This document shows, one piece after another, positions 1-8,129 of a stretch of 64,000 nucleotides of DNA. The notes beneath the pieces were generated by a model. The model saw only the letters and a list, made by a program, of their open reading frames with translations. It did not search any database and was not told where the DNA came from. This DNA is from Variovorax ginsengisoli (GTDB lineage: Bacteria; Pseudomonadota; Gammaproteobacteria; Burkholderiales; Burkholderiaceae_C): contig NZ_JAUSRO010000020.1 of the NCBI RefSeq assembly GCF_030811835.1, forward strand, positions 38,574 through 102,573, in the 5' to 3' direction. How positions within the stretch are numbered: position 1 is the first letter of the stretch; each line of letters opens with the position of its first letter. The position numbers and the translations under genes were made by a program.

Positions 1-268
1 CGCCGGCGGCGACGGCGCGGCGCGCCTCCTCGGCTTTCTCGCGGGCCAGCTGCAGCGTCATGGTGGGCCATCGGCCCAGCGTCAGGTCAGTGCGCGTCGT
101 GACCTTGGAATAGCGCCAGATCCACGAGGCGTTGCCGTTGACCGCGACCACCAGCATGAGGCCGTCGCCGTCGCCAATGCGCCTGACTTTCTGCGTCGCG
201 GCGGCCGTCTTGATTTCTTCAGCCAGCCTTGCCTTGAGGCCCAGCGCTGTGAGAGTGTGTCTTGCCAT
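1..268 (-). CDS. Tyrosine integrase, N-terminal part only (cut by the window edge)
   Basis: The visible 89 residues match the N-terminal arm-binding domain of P4-type phage/island integrases (DUF4102 type). They contain a DGDGLMLVV strand, an aromatic SWIWRYSK strand, the LGRWPTMTL turn and the LAREKAEEARR helix. In this family the domain binds arm-type sites, and the catalytic tyrosine recombinase domain follows; that part lies left of base 1 and cannot be checked. The start is the ATG at 268-266, with MARHTLTALG as first residues. The gene reads away from tRNA-Ser, whose 3' end is about 210 bases upstream, which is the usual arrangement for an element integrated at a tRNA 3' end. Integrity of the gene is unknown. 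Confidence 0.85.
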   Translation of the reverse strand, partial: MARHTLTALGLKARLAEEIKTAAATQKVRRIGDGDGLMLVVAVNGNASWIWRYSKVTTRTDLTLGRWPTMTLQLAREKAEEARRAVAAG

Positions 269-279
269 GGCCGCGCTTT

Positions 280-339
280 TACCACAGGCGATTTTCCGGC
301 CGTTACCACAGGCATGCGCGCTACCACGGCTGCTACCAC
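280..339. repeat. Four phased TACCAC repeats upstream of the integrase
   Basis: TACCAC occurs at 280, 304, 322 and 334; the first two extend to TACCACAGGC. Spacings are 24, 18 and 12 bases, all multiples of six. On the minus strand they read GTGGTA and lie directly before the integrase start. Arm-type integrase or excisionase binding sites are the likeliest role, by analogy with other tRNA-integrating elements. The repeats are seen; the role is inferred. Confidence 0.5.
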
Positions 340-406
340 GCTTTACATCCGGCTTGCCCCGGATCGGACTGGAAAGCGATGGAACGTTCTGGACAGTACA
401 GACGAC

Positions 407-440
407 AAAAAAGCCCGGTAGATCAACGATCTATCGGGCT
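407..440 (-). terminator. Rho-independent terminator after tRNA-Ser
   Basis: Two 12-base arms (412-423 and 429-440) pair with a single G-U wobble around a 5-base loop. On the minus strand the hairpin is followed by a run of six T (412-407). It sits 37 bases past the tRNA 3' end and separates the tRNA transcript from the integrase gene. Confidence 0.85.
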
Positions 441-476
441 TCTCTGATAGCACCTGAATGAATTCAGAAGCTGTAT

Positions 477-569
477 TGGCGGAACCGGAGGGATTCGAAC
501 CCTCGATGAGGCTCTACACCCCATACTCCCTTAGCAGGGGAGCACCTTCGGCCACTCGGTCACAGTTCC
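477..569 (-). tRNA. tRNA-Ser(GCU)
   Basis: The minus strand folds as a class II tRNA. The acceptor stem GGAACTG pairs with CGGTTCC (one G-U pair), followed by discriminator G and an encoded CCA (479-477). A D-arm segment GACCGAGTGGCCGAAGG, anticodon loop with GCT inside CCTGCTAAGG, a long variable arm typical of serine tRNAs, and the T-arm GGTTCGAATCC are all visible. It starts 25 bases after the lysC stop on the same strand, so it may share the lysC transcript. Its 3' end faces an integrase gene, so it is the probable attachment site of the element on the left. Confidence 0.97.
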
Positions 570-594
570 TGGCAAGCCGATATTATGCCATCAA

Positions 595-1863
595 TCAGGG
601 GGTCGGCTGGTCCAGATCGAAGGCTTTGTGCAGTGCGCGCACTGCCAATTCCATGTATTTTTCGTCGATCACGACCGAGGTCTTGATTTCGCTGGTGGAG
701 ATCATCTGGATGTTGATGCCCTCCTCGCTGAGCACGCGGAACATCTTGCTGGCGACGCCGACGTGGCTGCGCATGCCGATGCCCACGATGCTGACCTTGC
801 AGATCTTCGTGTCGCCCACGATCTCGGCAGCACCGAGCGTCGGCATCACCTTGGACTTGAGCAGGTCCATCGCCTTGGCAAACTCGTTGCGATTGACGGT
901 GAAGCTGAAGTCGGTCTTGCCGTCCTTGCTCAGGTTCTGGATGATCACGTCGACCTCGATGTTCGCATCAGCGACGGCACCGAGGATGTGATAGGCGATG
1001 CCCGGGGTGTCGGGCACGCCGAGCACCGAGATCTTGGCCTCGTCGCGGTTGAACGCAATGCCCGATACGACGGCTTGTTCCATGTTTTCGTCTTCCTCGA
1101 AAGTGATCAGCGTGCCGGACTTGGCTTCTTCATTGATGTCGATGTCCCACGGCGTGAAGCTCGAAAGCACACGCAGCGGCACCTTGTACTTGCCGGCGAA
1201 TTCCACCGAGCGGATCTGCAGCACCTTGGAGCCGAGGCTGGCCATTTCCAGCATTTCCTCGAAGCTCACGGTGGCCAGGCGGCGTGCGTCGGGCTCGACG
1301 CGCGGGTCGGTCGTGTAGACGCCGTCGACGTCGGTGTAGATGAGGCATTCGGCTGCCTTCATCGCCGCAGCGATGGCCACGGCCGAGGTGTCGCTGCCGC
1401 CGCGGCCGAGCGTCGTGATGTTGCCGTTGTCGTCCACGCCCTGGAAGCCGGTGATGACCACGACCTTGCCGGCAGCGAGGTCGGCGCGCACGCGGGCGTC
1501 GTCGATGCTTTCGATGCGGGCCTTGGTGAAGGCGCTGTCGGTGCGCACCGAAACCTGCCAGCCGGCGTAGCTCACCGAAGGCACGCCTTCGGCCTGCAGC
1601 GCGATGGCCAGCAGCGCCGACGACGCCTGCTCGCCCGTCGAGGCGAGCATGTCCAGCTCGCGATCGTGCGTGCTGCCCAGCGAACCGGATGCCAGCTCCT
1701 TGGCCAGGCCGAGCAGGCGATTGGTCTCGCCGCTCATGGCACTGGGAACCACCACCATCTGGTGGCCCGCGCGCGCCCACTTGGCGACGCGCTTGGCGAC
1801 ATTCTTGATGCGCTCGGTCGAGCCCATCGACGTGCCGCCGTATTTATGAACGATCAATGCCAT
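595..1863 (-). CDS. lysC: Aspartate kinase
   Basis: Phosphorylates aspartate to 4-phospho-aspartate, the first step towards lysine, threonine, methionine and diaminopimelate. The 422-residue protein starts with MALIVHKYGGTSMG; KYGGTS is the kinase nucleotide/aspartate motif. The kinase domain covers roughly the first 245 residues (FQGVDDNGNITTLGRGGSDTSA, TDVDGVYTTDPR). Two ACT domains follow and normally bind lysine and/or threonine for feedback control. An in-frame extension of 15 codons upstream was rejected because the family starts at the chosen ATG (1863). The gene is monofunctional, with no homoserine dehydrogenase fusion. tilS lies upstream on the same strand and tRNA-Ser directly downstream. 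Confidence 0.96.
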   Translation of the reverse strand: MALIVHKYGGTSMGSTERIKNVAKRVAKWARAGHQMVVVPSAMSGETNRLLGLAKELASGSLGSTHDRELDMLASTGEQASSALLAIALQAEGVPSVSYAGWQVSVRTDSAFTKARIESIDDARVRADLAAGKVVVITGFQGVDDNGNITTLGRGGSDTSAVAIAAAMKAAECLIYTDVDGVYTTDPRVEPDARRLATVSFEEMLEMASLGSKVLQIRSVEFAGKYKVPLRVLSSFTPWDIDINEEAKSGTLITFEEDENMEQAVVSGIAFNRDEAKISVLGVPDTPGIAYHILGAVADANIEVDVIIQNLSKDGKTDFSFTVNRNEFAKAMDLLKSKVMPTLGAAEIVGDTKICKVSIVGIGMRSHVGVASKMFRVLSEEGINIQMISTSEIKTSVVIDEKYMELAVRALHKAFDLDQPTP

Positions 1864-1943
1864 GGGTGAAGTCAAAGAGAAAGGATTCGGACACTGCGAC
1901 TGCAGCATCCGCGGCCTGTGTCAGCGACCGTTCAGCGCAAGGC

Positions 1944-2948
1944 TCACGGTGACGACGACGGCGCAGCATTGTACCAACGCAACACCGGCCCTTCCCGCAG
2001 CACATGCCCGTCGGCCACCTTCAGGTGAATCCGATGGCCGCGCGTACGACAGGCGTCGATCTGGTCGAGCAACTGCGCCAGCTGCGCCTCGCTCGGTACT
2101 GCCGCGTGTGCCGTGCGCAGCCAGTGCCGCAGCAGGTTGGCCTGGCGCTCGCGCGGCAGGTCACGCAAGGCGGTCAGGGCCGGTGGCGCGCCGGTCGTCG
2201 TCAGATCCGCCGCGGCCAGCTCGGTGAGCAGCCCCGAGGCGCGGGCGGCATTGCGGGCAGAGCGCGCAAAGGTCTCTCGAAACTGCGGCAGCGCCGCCGC
2301 CAGTGCGGGCAACACCTGGTGCCGGATGCGGTTGCGGGTGTAGCGCAGGTCGCTGTTGCTCGGGTCCTCGATGCATGGTGTGCCACTGGCCGCGATCCAG
2401 GCGCGCAAGGCGTGCGCATGCAGGTCAAGCAAGGGACGATGAAATCGCACGCCATGGCGTGTCATCTCGCGCGGCATGCCCGCCAGTCCGTCGAGCCCGG
2501 CACCCCGACTGAGCGCAATCAGCAAGGTCTCGACTTGGTCGTCGGCATGCTGCGCGAGCGCGATGTCCCCGATGCCTTGATCCGTCGCCAGCCGGGCCAG
2601 CGTGCGATAGCGCGCACGCCGGGCCGCGTCTTCAGGGCTTTCCCCCACGGCGTGGCGCGCGTCGATGCGTCCGACATGCAGCGGCACGCCCAAACGCTCG
2701 CAGACGCCCATGCAATGCGCCTCGAAGCCATCGGCGGCCTCCTGCAGGCCGTGATGCACATGCAGGGCATGCACCCTCCCCGGCCACTGTCGGGCGGCGG
2801 CATGCAGCAGCACGGTGGAGTCGGCGCCGCCGCTGAAGGCAACACCCAGAAGTGAAGGCGCCGCCCAAGCAGCAAGCACCGGGGCGGCGGGATTCTCCAT
2901 CGATGGCAAGGGCGGCTCCACCGGCTGCTCGCAGCCGGCGCAAGCCAC
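1944..2948 (-). CDS. tilS: tRNA(Ile)-lysidine synthetase
   Basis: Converts the wobble cytidine of tRNA-Ile(CAU) to lysidine with ATP and lysine, changing its decoding from AUG to AUA; an essential cytosolic enzyme. The PP-loop SGGADST lies at about residues 39-45 and HVHHGLQ follows, both standard for TilS. Further family features are HADDQVETLLIALSRGAGLDGLAGM and the basic RYTRNRIRHQVLP segment. At 334 residues it is shorter than the E. coli enzyme (about 430), so the C-terminal substrate-binding domain is reduced. The start lies 4 bases after the accA stop, so translation is probably coupled. ATG at 2948 is used; a second ATG 16 codons in would remove a non-conserved leader. Confidence 0.93.
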   Translation of the reverse strand: MACAGCEQPVEPPLPSMENPAAPVLAAWAAPSLLGVAFSGGADSTVLLHAAARQWPGRVHALHVHHGLQEAADGFEAHCMGVCERLGVPLHVGRIDARHAVGESPEDAARRARYRTLARLATDQGIGDIALAQHADDQVETLLIALSRGAGLDGLAGMPREMTRHGVRFHRPLLDLHAHALRAWIAASGTPCIEDPSNSDLRYTRNRIRHQVLPALAAALPQFRETFARSARNAARASGLLTELAAADLTTTGAPPALTALRDLPRERQANLLRHWLRTAHAAVPSEAQLAQLLDQIDACRTRGHRIHLKVADGHVLREGPVLRWYNAAPSSSP

Positions 2949-2952
2949 GCCT

Positions 2953-3933
2953 CTATTTGCTCAGGTCGGCCTTGGTGTCCGAGAACCGGCCGTAGCTCTG
3001 CAGGCGCTCGTAACGGCGTTCCAGCAGTTCCTTGACCTTCAGGTCGCTGACCTGGCGGTAGGCATCTGCCAGGGCGCGCTTGAGGAACGCGGCCATCTGC
3101 TTGTGGTCGCGATGGGCGCCGCCGACCGGCTCGTTGACGATCTTGTCGACCAGGCCCAGCGCCTTGAGCCGGTGCGCGGTGATGCCAAGCGCGTCGGCTG
3201 CGTCCTGCGCCTTCTCGCTGGTCTTCCACAGGATCGACGCACAGCCCTCGGGGCTGATCACCGAATAGATCGAATATTGCAGCATCACCAGCTGGTCGCC
3301 CACCGAGATCGCCAGCGCACCGCCAGAGCCACCTTCACCGATGATGGTCACGATGATCGGTACTTCCAGCTGCGCCATCTCGAAGATGTTGCGCCCGATC
3401 GCCTCGGACTGGCCACGCTCCTCGGCATCGATGCCCGGATACGCACCGGGCGTGTCGACGAAGGTGAACACCGGGAGCTTGAACTTCTCGGCCGTCTTCA
3501 TCAGGCGCAGCGCCTTGCGATAGCCCTCGGGCTTGCTCATGCCGAAATTGCGCGCCGTGCGCTCTTTCGTGTCACGGCCCTTCTGATGGCCGATGACCAT
3601 GCAGGGCACGCCGTTGAAGCGCGCCAGTCCGCCGACGATCGACAGGTCGTCGGAGAAATGGCGGTCGCCGTGCAGCTCGACGAAGTCGGTGAAGATTTCC
3701 CTCACGTAGTCGAGCGTGTAAGGGCGCTCCGGATGCCGGGCGATCTTGGTGATCTTCCAGGGCGTCAGGTCGCTGTAGATGTCCTTGGTGAGCTGCTGGC
3801 TCTTCTTGCTGAGCTGGTCGATCTCTTCAGAGATGTCGACCGCCGACTCAGTCTGCACATAGCGCAGTTCTTCAATCTTGCCTTCGAGCTCCGAAATCGG
3901 CTGCTCGAAATCGAGGAAGGTTCGTTTTGCCAA
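2953..3933 (-). CDS. accA: Acetyl-CoA carboxylase carboxyltransferase subunit alpha
   Basis: With AccD it forms the carboxyltransferase that moves CO2 from carboxybiotin to acetyl-CoA, giving malonyl-CoA for fatty acid synthesis. The 326-residue length and the segments RHPERPYTLDYV, GDRHFSDD, IGHQKGRDTKER, FVDTPGAYPG and GEGGSGGALAI are those of AccA across its whole length. The start codon is TTG (3933-3931), preceded by GGAG eight bases upstream; no better ATG exists, and MAKRTFLDFEQPI matches the family N-terminus. It is followed at 4 bases by tilS. Confidence 0.96.
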   Translation of the reverse strand: MAKRTFLDFEQPISELEGKIEELRYVQTESAVDISEEIDQLSKKSQQLTKDIYSDLTPWKITKIARHPERPYTLDYVREIFTDFVELHGDRHFSDDLSIVGGLARFNGVPCMVIGHQKGRDTKERTARNFGMSKPEGYRKALRLMKTAEKFKLPVFTFVDTPGAYPGIDAEERGQSEAIGRNIFEMAQLEVPIIVTIIGEGGSGGALAISVGDQLVMLQYSIYSVISPEGCASILWKTSEKAQDAADALGITAHRLKALGLVDKIVNEPVGGAHRDHKQMAAFLKRALADAYRQVSDLKVKELLERRYERLQSYGRFSDTKADLSK

Positions 3934-3989
3934 CGTCTTCTCCAGTTTTATTTCTCAAATGCTCGACGTGCAACAGGTGCGCACGCCAC

Positions 3990-4742
3990 TCAATACGCCA
4001 CAGGCACCGGGTCGAGCGAACGCCAAATATACCAAGTCGCCACGCTGCAGTACGGAGCCCAGCCCACGCCGACCTCGCGCAGGTCGCTGCGGCTCACCGG
4101 TTCGCCCGAAAAATAGTTCAGGCTCACGCCGCTGATGAGGCCGGCGTCGTCCAGTGGCAGCACGTTCGGGCGCATCAGGTGGAAGATCAGGAACATCTCG
4201 GCCGTCCAGCGGCCGATGCCGCGGATCGCCACCAGCTCGGTGATGATCATCTCGTCGGTCATGTCCTTCCACGCATCGATGTGCACCGCACCCGAATCGA
4301 AGTGGATGGCCAGATCGACCAGGTACTCCACCTTGCGCGCCGACAGGCCGGCCGCACGCATGTCGTCGACCTTGAGCTTGAGCACGTTGGCCGGCGTCAT
4401 CTTGCGCGGAAGCAGTGCGAAGCGGTCCCAGACCGACTGCGCGGCCTTCACCGATATCTGCTGGCCGACGATGCTGCGTGCCAGCGTCGTGAAGGCGTCA
4501 CCGCGCGATTCGAGGCTCGCATCACCGAACTGCGGAATGAGCCGCTTCATCACGCGGTCTTTTTTGGCCAGGTGGCGGCAGGCCTCATCCCAGTAATCAG
4601 GCGTGATGATTTTCACCGTCGTCTTGGCGACCGGGCTGGGGGCCGTCTTGGCGGCCGATTTCACGAGTGGCTTGGCCGGGGCGGCCTCGATGCCGGGAAG
4701 CAGGGAACTGGTTGTCATCAAATGTGTGGTCTCGAACCTCAT
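3990..4742 (-). CDS. DNA-3-methyladenine glycosylase II-like protein (HhH-GPD family)
   Basis: Predicted to excise alkylated bases such as 3-methyladenine in base excision repair. Residues 1-45 are Ala/Lys/Pro-rich and poorly conserved. The core begins near ITPDYWDEACRHLAKKD. SIVGQQISVKAAQSVWDRF and the helix-hairpin-helix IRGIGRWTAEMFLIFHL, with the catalytic aspartate in LPLDDAGL, are diagnostic of AlkA/HhH-GPD enzymes. The annotated ATG overlaps the cysS stop as ATGA (4739-4742), so the two genes are translationally coupled; a second ATG eight codons in is possible. The C-terminal ends at WYIWRSLDPVPVAY, like short alkA homologues of Burkholderiales. Confidence 0.9.
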   Translation of the reverse strand: MRFETTHLMTTSSLLPGIEAAPAKPLVKSAAKTAPSPVAKTTVKIITPDYWDEACRHLAKKDRVMKRLIPQFGDASLESRGDAFTTLARSIVGQQISVKAAQSVWDRFALLPRKMTPANVLKLKVDDMRAAGLSARKVEYLVDLAIHFDSGAVHIDAWKDMTDEMIITELVAIRGIGRWTAEMFLIFHLMRPNVLPLDDAGLISGVSLNYFSGEPVSRSDLREVGVGWAPYCSVATWYIWRSLDPVPVAY

Positions 4743-6115
4743 TGGGCAGCCGCCCAGGTCGTGCCTGTAGGGGAATCCTTCAGGACAATGCCTTGGGCGA
4801 GCAGCGTGTTGCGGATGCGGTCGGCTTCAGCAAAGTCCTTGGCTGCCTTGGCCGCCGCGCGCTGGGCGATCAGGCCCTGGATGGTCGGCTCGTCGAGCGT
4901 GGTGCCGGCCTGGAGAAAGGATTGCGGATCGCCCTGCAGGATGCCCAGGCAGCCCCCCAGGGCGCGCAACAGTCCGGCCAGCGAAGCAGACCGGGTGCGG
5001 TTGATCTCGCCGGCCAGGTCGAACAGCACGGCCACCGCCTCGGGCGTGCTGAAGTCTTCGTCCATCGCCGCCTTGAAGCGCGCCGCGTAAGCGTTGCTCC
5101 AGTCGATGTCCACCTGCTCTGGCGCGACCAGGTGCAGCGCGGTGTACAGGCGTTTGAGCGAGGCACGCGCATCGCTCAAATGCGCATCGCTGTAATTCAG
5201 CGGACTGCGGTAGTGCGCGCGAACCACGAAGAACCGGAGGGTCTGGGCGTCGAACGCTTGCAGCACGTCGCGGATAAGGAAGAAATTGCCCAGGCTCTTG
5301 GACATCTTCTCGTCGTCGATGTTGACGAAGCCGTTGTGCATCCAGTAACGCGCAAGCGGCTTGCCGCTGGCGCCTTCGCTCTGGGCAATTTCGTTCTCGT
5401 GGTGCGGAAATGGAAGGTCGGCGCCGCCGCCGTGGATGTCGATGGTCTCGCCGAGCATCTCGCAGGCCATGGCCGAGCATTCGATGTGCCAGCCAGGGCG
5501 GCCCGCGCCGAACGCGCTGGCCCACTTCACCTCATCGGGCTCGGTCGGCTTGGCGCTCTTCCAGAGCACGAAATCCAGCGGATCGTCCTTGCCGTCGAGC
5601 ACGGCCACGCGCTCGCCCGCATGCAGCTCGTCGAGCGACTTGCCGCTCAACTTGCCGTAGCCGGGGAACTTGCGCACTGCGTAGTTCACATCCCCATTGG
5701 AAGCGCGGTATGCCAGGCCCTTGCGCTCGAGGGTTTCGATCATCGACAACATCTGCGCAACGTAGTCCGTGGCGCGCGGCTCGTGCGTCGGCCGTTCGAT
5801 ACCCAGCGCGTCAGCGTCTTCGTGCAGCGCGTCGATCATGCGGTTGGTCAGCGAGCGGACGGTTTCGCCGTTCTCCACCGCGCGGCGGATGATCTTGTCG
5901 TCGATGTCCGTGACGTTGCGCACATAGGTGACCTGCAGGCCGCCCTGGCGCAGCCAGCGCTGCACCACGTCGAACGCAATCAGCGAACGGGCGTGGCCGA
6001 TGTGGCAGAAGTCGTAGACCGTCATGCCACACACGTACATGCGCACATGGCCGGGTTTCAACGGGGAAAAGTTCTCCAGTTCACGCGACAGCGTGTTGTA
6101 GATGCGCAGACTCAT
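4739..6115 (-). CDS. cysS: Cysteinyl-tRNA synthetase
   Basis: Charges tRNA-Cys with cysteine in the cytosol. The class I signature HIGHA is at residues 38-42, and Cys29 in YVCGMTVYD begins the zinc site completed by WHIECSAM and HHENEIAQ. The KMSKSLGNF loop binds ATP. The length of 458 residues is normal. The start ATG at 6115 gives MSLRIYNTLSRELE, the family N-terminus. Downstream and overlapping by four bases is the DNA glycosylase gene. A 35-base hairpin lies in its 5' leader (6129-6163). Confidence 0.97.
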   Translation of the reverse strand: MSLRIYNTLSRELENFSPLKPGHVRMYVCGMTVYDFCHIGHARSLIAFDVVQRWLRQGGLQVTYVRNVTDIDDKIIRRAVENGETVRSLTNRMIDALHEDADALGIERPTHEPRATDYVAQMLSMIETLERKGLAYRASNGDVNYAVRKFPGYGKLSGKSLDELHAGERVAVLDGKDDPLDFVLWKSAKPTEPDEVKWASAFGAGRPGWHIECSAMACEMLGETIDIHGGGADLPFPHHENEIAQSEGASGKPLARYWMHNGFVNIDDEKMSKSLGNFFLIRDVLQAFDAQTLRFFVVRAHYRSPLNYSDAHLSDARASLKRLYTALHLVAPEQVDIDWSNAYAARFKAAMDEDFSTPEAVAVLFDLAGEINRTRSASLAGLLRALGGCLGILQGDPQSFLQAGTTLDEPTIQGLIAQRAAAKAAKDFAEADRIRNTLLAQGIVLKDSPTGTTWAAAQ

Positions 6116-6128
6116 GAGCTTAGGGAAG

Positions 6129-6163
6129 CGTTGTTCGCGCTCGCCGGAAGGCGGCGAACAACG
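6129..6163 (-). promoter_or_regulatory. Strong hairpin in the cysS 5' leader
   Basis: CGTTGTTCGC (6129-6138) pairs perfectly with GCGAACAACG (6154-6163), and GCC-GGAA-GGC adds an inner stem. It lies 13 bases before the cysS start. There is no T run on the minus strand, so it is not a clear terminator; a role in mRNA stability or translation is possible. It has no T-box features. Confidence 0.4.
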
Positions 6164-6324
6164 GGGTTTTCAGGGGGACAGGGGGTGTGGCACGGGAGGT
6201 TGGGCGCGGCCCCTCGGCTACAATGACAGCAGTATAAACGGCCCTCGCCGGCAATTTTCCGAGTCGGCGAAGAAGCTTCCCTCAACTTGGTCGGCTCGGT
6301 TCACCTGCCATTACCCAAGGCTTC

Positions 6325-6927
6325 ATGAACGCCGCCTCCCCCGCCGTCTTCTCCATGCGTTTTCCATTTCGTTTCCTTCGCGCCCTTGCCGGCGGCGCCT
6401 GCATGGCACTGGCCATCGGTATAGCACACGCGGACGACTATGCCGACGTGAACCAGTTGCTGCGCAGCGGCAAGGCCGACCAGGCGCTCGCCAAGGCCGA
6501 CACCTACATTGCAGGCAAGCCGCGCGATCCGCAGATGCGATTCCTGCGCGGCGTGATCCTGACCGAGCAGGGCAAGCGCGCCGATGCGGTCACTGCCTTC
6601 ACCTCGCTCACCCAGGACTTCCCTGAATTGCCCGAGCCCTACAACAACCTGGCCGCGCTGTACGCGCAGCAAAGCGAGTTCGACAAGGCGCGTGCCGCCC
6701 TTGAAACCGCGCTCAAGCTCAATCCGCGCTACACCACGGCCCAGGAAAACCTTGGCGACATCTACGCCCGCCTGGCGGCGCAGGCCTATGCGCGCACGGA
6801 ACAGCTCGAGCCCGGACGCGCGACCGTGCCACCCAAGCTCGCACTGATCCGCCAGATCTTCGCCACACCGGCTTCCGGGGCCCTGCCGGCCGCGCCGGTC
6901 GACAACCGCAAGCCGGTTCGCCAGTAA
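6325..6927 (+). CDS. Exported TPR-repeat protein
   Basis: The 200-residue protein begins with a basic stretch and a hydrophobic segment (about residues 12-34) ending in IAHADD, a likely Sec signal peptide cleaved after AHA; the mature protein should be periplasmic. Two to three tetratricopeptide units follow: VNQLLRSGKADQALAKADTYI, RFLRGVILTEQGKRADAVTAF and EPYNNLAALYAQQSEFDKARAALETALKLNPRY. These repeats mediate protein contacts; the partner is unknown. A TACAAT hexamer at 6219-6224 could be its -10 box, but no good -35 precedes it. An in-frame ATG ten codons in (MRFPFRF) is an alternative start. It heads a plus-strand run into ppiA. Confidence 0.8.
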   Translation: MNAASPAVFSMRFPFRFLRALAGGACMALAIGIAHADDYADVNQLLRSGKADQALAKADTYIAGKPRDPQMRFLRGVILTEQGKRADAVTAFTSLTQDFPELPEPYNNLAALYAQQSEFDKARAALETALKLNPRYTTAQENLGDIYARLAAQAYARTEQLEPGRATVPPKLALIRQIFATPASGALPAAPVDNRKPVRQ

Positions 6928-7019
6928 GCCCGCCTCAGCAAACCCGCTTTCCTGGAGCGCCGCGCCCGGCGTGGTCACGTGCTCCAGAGTCCCGCCCCCC
7001 ATCCAGAAGGAGCCTTCCT

Positions 7020-7601
7020 TTGAACATCCGTTTCATCTCGCGTCGCATGGCACTCGTGCTGGCCGCCGCCCTGACCCTGTCGGCCCCCAGCTGGGCGCAG
7101 GACGCGCCGCGCGTCAAGCTCAGCACCTCGGCGGGCGACATCGTGGTCGAGCTTGCGCCAGCCAAGGCGCCCAAGACGGTTGCCAACTTCCTGCAGTACG
7201 TCAAGGACAAGCACTACGACGGCACGGTGTTCCACCGCGTCATCGACGGCTTCATGATCCAGGGCGGCGGCTATTCGGCCACGCTCAAGGAAAAGCCGAC
7301 GCGCGCGCCGGTCGTCCTCGAAGCCGACAACGGCCTGAAGAACGACAAGTACACCATCGCCATGGCGCGCACCAGCAACCCGAACTCGGCCACCTCGCAG
7401 TTCTTCATCAATGTGAAGGACAACACGATGCTGAATGCACCCAATCCGGACGGCTACGGCTACACCGTGTTCGGCAAGGTGGTCGCTGGCACCGACGTGG
7501 TCGACAAAATCCGCAGTGTCCCGACGGGCAACCAGGGCGGCATGCAGAACGTGCCGAGCCAACCCGTCACCATCGAGTCCGCCACCCTCGTGGCGAAGTA
7601 A
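7020..7601 (+). CDS. ppiA: Periplasmic peptidyl-prolyl cis-trans isomerase (cyclophilin)
   Basis: Cyclophilin-type isomerase that speeds proline isomerisation in folding exported proteins. A signal peptide is visible (residues 1-27, ending LSAPSWAQD). Core cyclophilin segments are FHRVIDGFMIQGGGY, NGLKNDKYTIAMART, NSATSQFFINVKDN and YGYTVFGKVVAGTDVVDKI. The start is TTG at 7020, supported by AAGGAG about nine bases upstream; an internal ATG (7047) would cut into the signal peptide. It lies 15 bases before the cytoplasmic paralogue ppiB, to which it is clearly related, suggesting tandem duplication with gain of a signal peptide. Confidence 0.93.
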   Translation: MNIRFISRRMALVLAAALTLSAPSWAQDAPRVKLSTSAGDIVVELAPAKAPKTVANFLQYVKDKHYDGTVFHRVIDGFMIQGGGYSATLKEKPTRAPVVLEADNGLKNDKYTIAMARTSNPNSATSQFFINVKDNTMLNAPNPDGYGYTVFGKVVAGTDVVDKIRSVPTGNQGGMQNVPSQPVTIESATLVAK

Positions 7602-7616
7602 CCAAGGAGCATATTC

Positions 7617-8129
7617 ATGAGCAACCCCCAAGTCGAACTCACCATCCAGGGCCAGGGCACCATCACCCTCGAACTCGATCGCGAAAAGGCACCCAAGTCG
7701 GTCGAGAACTTCATCTCGTACGTGAAGAACGGCCACTATGACAACACCGTGTTCCATCGCGTGATCCCGGGCTTCATGGTTCAGGGCGGCGGTTTCGAAC
7801 CCGGCATGAAGCAAAAGCCGACGGCCGCCGAAATCGAGAACGAAGCCAACAACGGCCTGAAGAACGACAAGTACACCGTCGCCATGGCGCGCACCAGCGC
7901 ACCGCACTCGGCCACCGCGCAGTTCTTCATCAACATCGCTGACAACGCATTCCTCAACCACACCGCACCCTCGGCCCAGGGCTGGGGCTATGCCGTGTTC
8001 GGCAAGGTGATCGCCGGCACCGACGTGGTCGACAAGATCAAGGCCGTCAAGACGGGCCGCAAGGGCTTCCATGACGACGTGCCCGTCGAAGACGTGATCA
8101 TCGAAAAGGCCGTCGTCACCGTCGAGTGA
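7617..8129 (+). CDS. ppiB: Cytoplasmic peptidyl-prolyl cis-trans isomerase (cyclophilin)
   Basis: A 170-residue cyclophilin with no signal peptide, so it acts in the cytosol. It carries FHRVIPGFMVQGGGFEPGM, ANNGLKNDKYTVAMART and HSATAQFFINIADN, which include the FHR arginine and QFFIN of the active site. AAGGAG stands 10 bases before the ATG. The stop overlaps the GTG start of lpxH (GTGA, 8126-8129), so these genes are coupled. Confidence 0.95.
   Translation: MSNPQVELTIQGQGTITLELDREKAPKSVENFISYVKNGHYDNTVFHRVIPGFMVQGGGFEPGMKQKPTAAEIENEANNGLKNDKYTVAMARTSAPHSATAQFFINIADNAFLNHTAPSAQGWGYAVFGKVIAGTDVVDKIKAVKTGRKGFHDDVPVEDVIIEKAVVTVE

Noticed and set aside
280..339. Possible CRISPR array (repeated TACCAC)
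   Set aside because: Repeats are only six to ten bases with irregular short spacing and no spacer structure.
628..1869. 413-codon open frame antisense to lysC
   Set aside because: Composition-biased shadow (runs of H, A, D, G); lysC is complete on the other strand.
6116..6324. T-box leader for cysS
   Set aside because: No T-box sequence, specifier loop or terminator is present; only a simple hairpin.
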